From: Bacteroidota bacterium
GTDB taxonomy: Bacteria; Bacteroidota; Bacteroidia; Chitinophagales; Saprospiraceae
NCBI GenBank assembly: GCA_006226345.1
Contig: SBHD01000243.1
Location: 1 to 33,061, forward strand
Length of the DNA stretch: 33,061 bases
Reading direction: 5' to 3'
Positions 33,016 to 33,061 of this stretch are shown here, in pieces. The notes below the pieces were generated by a model that did not search any database, was not told where the DNA came from, and saw only the letters and a program-made list of their open reading frames with translations. Position 1 is the first letter of the stretch, and each line of letters starts with the position of its first letter. The position numbers were made by a program, and so were the translations under genes.

Positions 33016-33061
33016 GACAATGCTGCGATTACCGAAATTTCAATATTGACAAACTTGGGCA

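Noticed and set aside
1-33061. CRISPR arrays, insertion sequences, prophage genes
   Set aside because: No regularly spaced repeats, transposase, integrase or phage structural genes were seen on either strand.

Overview
The window reads as chromosomal DNA of a fairly GC-rich Bacteroidota, most likely a Saprospiria/Lewinella-type organism. The phylum call rests on a type IX secretion (T9SS) C-terminal sorting tail on a DUF1501 protein, FecR with a DUF4974 tail, a DUF2851 protein, promoters of the TAnnTTTG type, weak Shine-Dalgarno sequences, and an effector-associated domain typical of conflict proteins in multicellular-type Bacteroidota. The class-level call is an impression only. I found no transposase, phage gene, CRISPR array or rRNA.

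Layout. 1-5.3 kb: a terminator, then a minus-strand DUF1800-DUF1501 secreted pair, a divergent orphan FecR-type anti-sigma gene and a lone class I glutamine amidotransferase. 5.6-11.3 kb: an acidic hypothetical protein, a di-heme cytochrome c peroxidase, pabB with a YigZ/IMPACT gene, and a DUF2851 gene coupled to a PAP2-like membrane protein. 11.3-17.8 kb: a striking palindrome, then the proteostasis block tig-clpP-clpX with tRNA-Leu(UAG) just upstream (all minus), and a divergent bifunctional (p)ppGpp synthetase/hydrolase. 17.8-24.5 kb: an overlapping P-loop kinase and APH-type phosphotransferase pair, divergent from a two-gene operon of a ThDP enzyme resembling animal ILVBL/HACL2 and a propionate-CoA-transferase-like enzyme. 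A decayed secreted-protein stub and an extended SDR follow. 24.5-33 kb: the fused mutase IcmF, a small membrane protein, a NagX/HGSNAT-like acyltransferase, a one-protein EAD11-membrane-beta-repeat architecture, a possible small ORF and trpS.

Functional themes. Three enzymes (HACL2-like lyase, class I CoA-transferase, IcmF) act on acyl-CoAs and sit within 8.5 kb, suggesting a role in handling 2-hydroxy or branched short-chain acyl-CoAs; this is inference. The most unusual items are: the bacterial HACL2-like lyase next to a CoA-transferase; the EAD11 transmembrane protein with Cys-paired extracellular modules; a pair of 14-bp direct repeats exactly 42 bp apart that flank a consensus promoter; and -7 elements placed 6 nt before two start codons, implying leaderless or near-leaderless transcripts.

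Intergenic stretches. The only gap above 300 bp is 23123-23461, which holds the decayed gene stub. In 5345-5617 (273 bp) I see nothing convincing. The other sizeable gaps are described under their sites.
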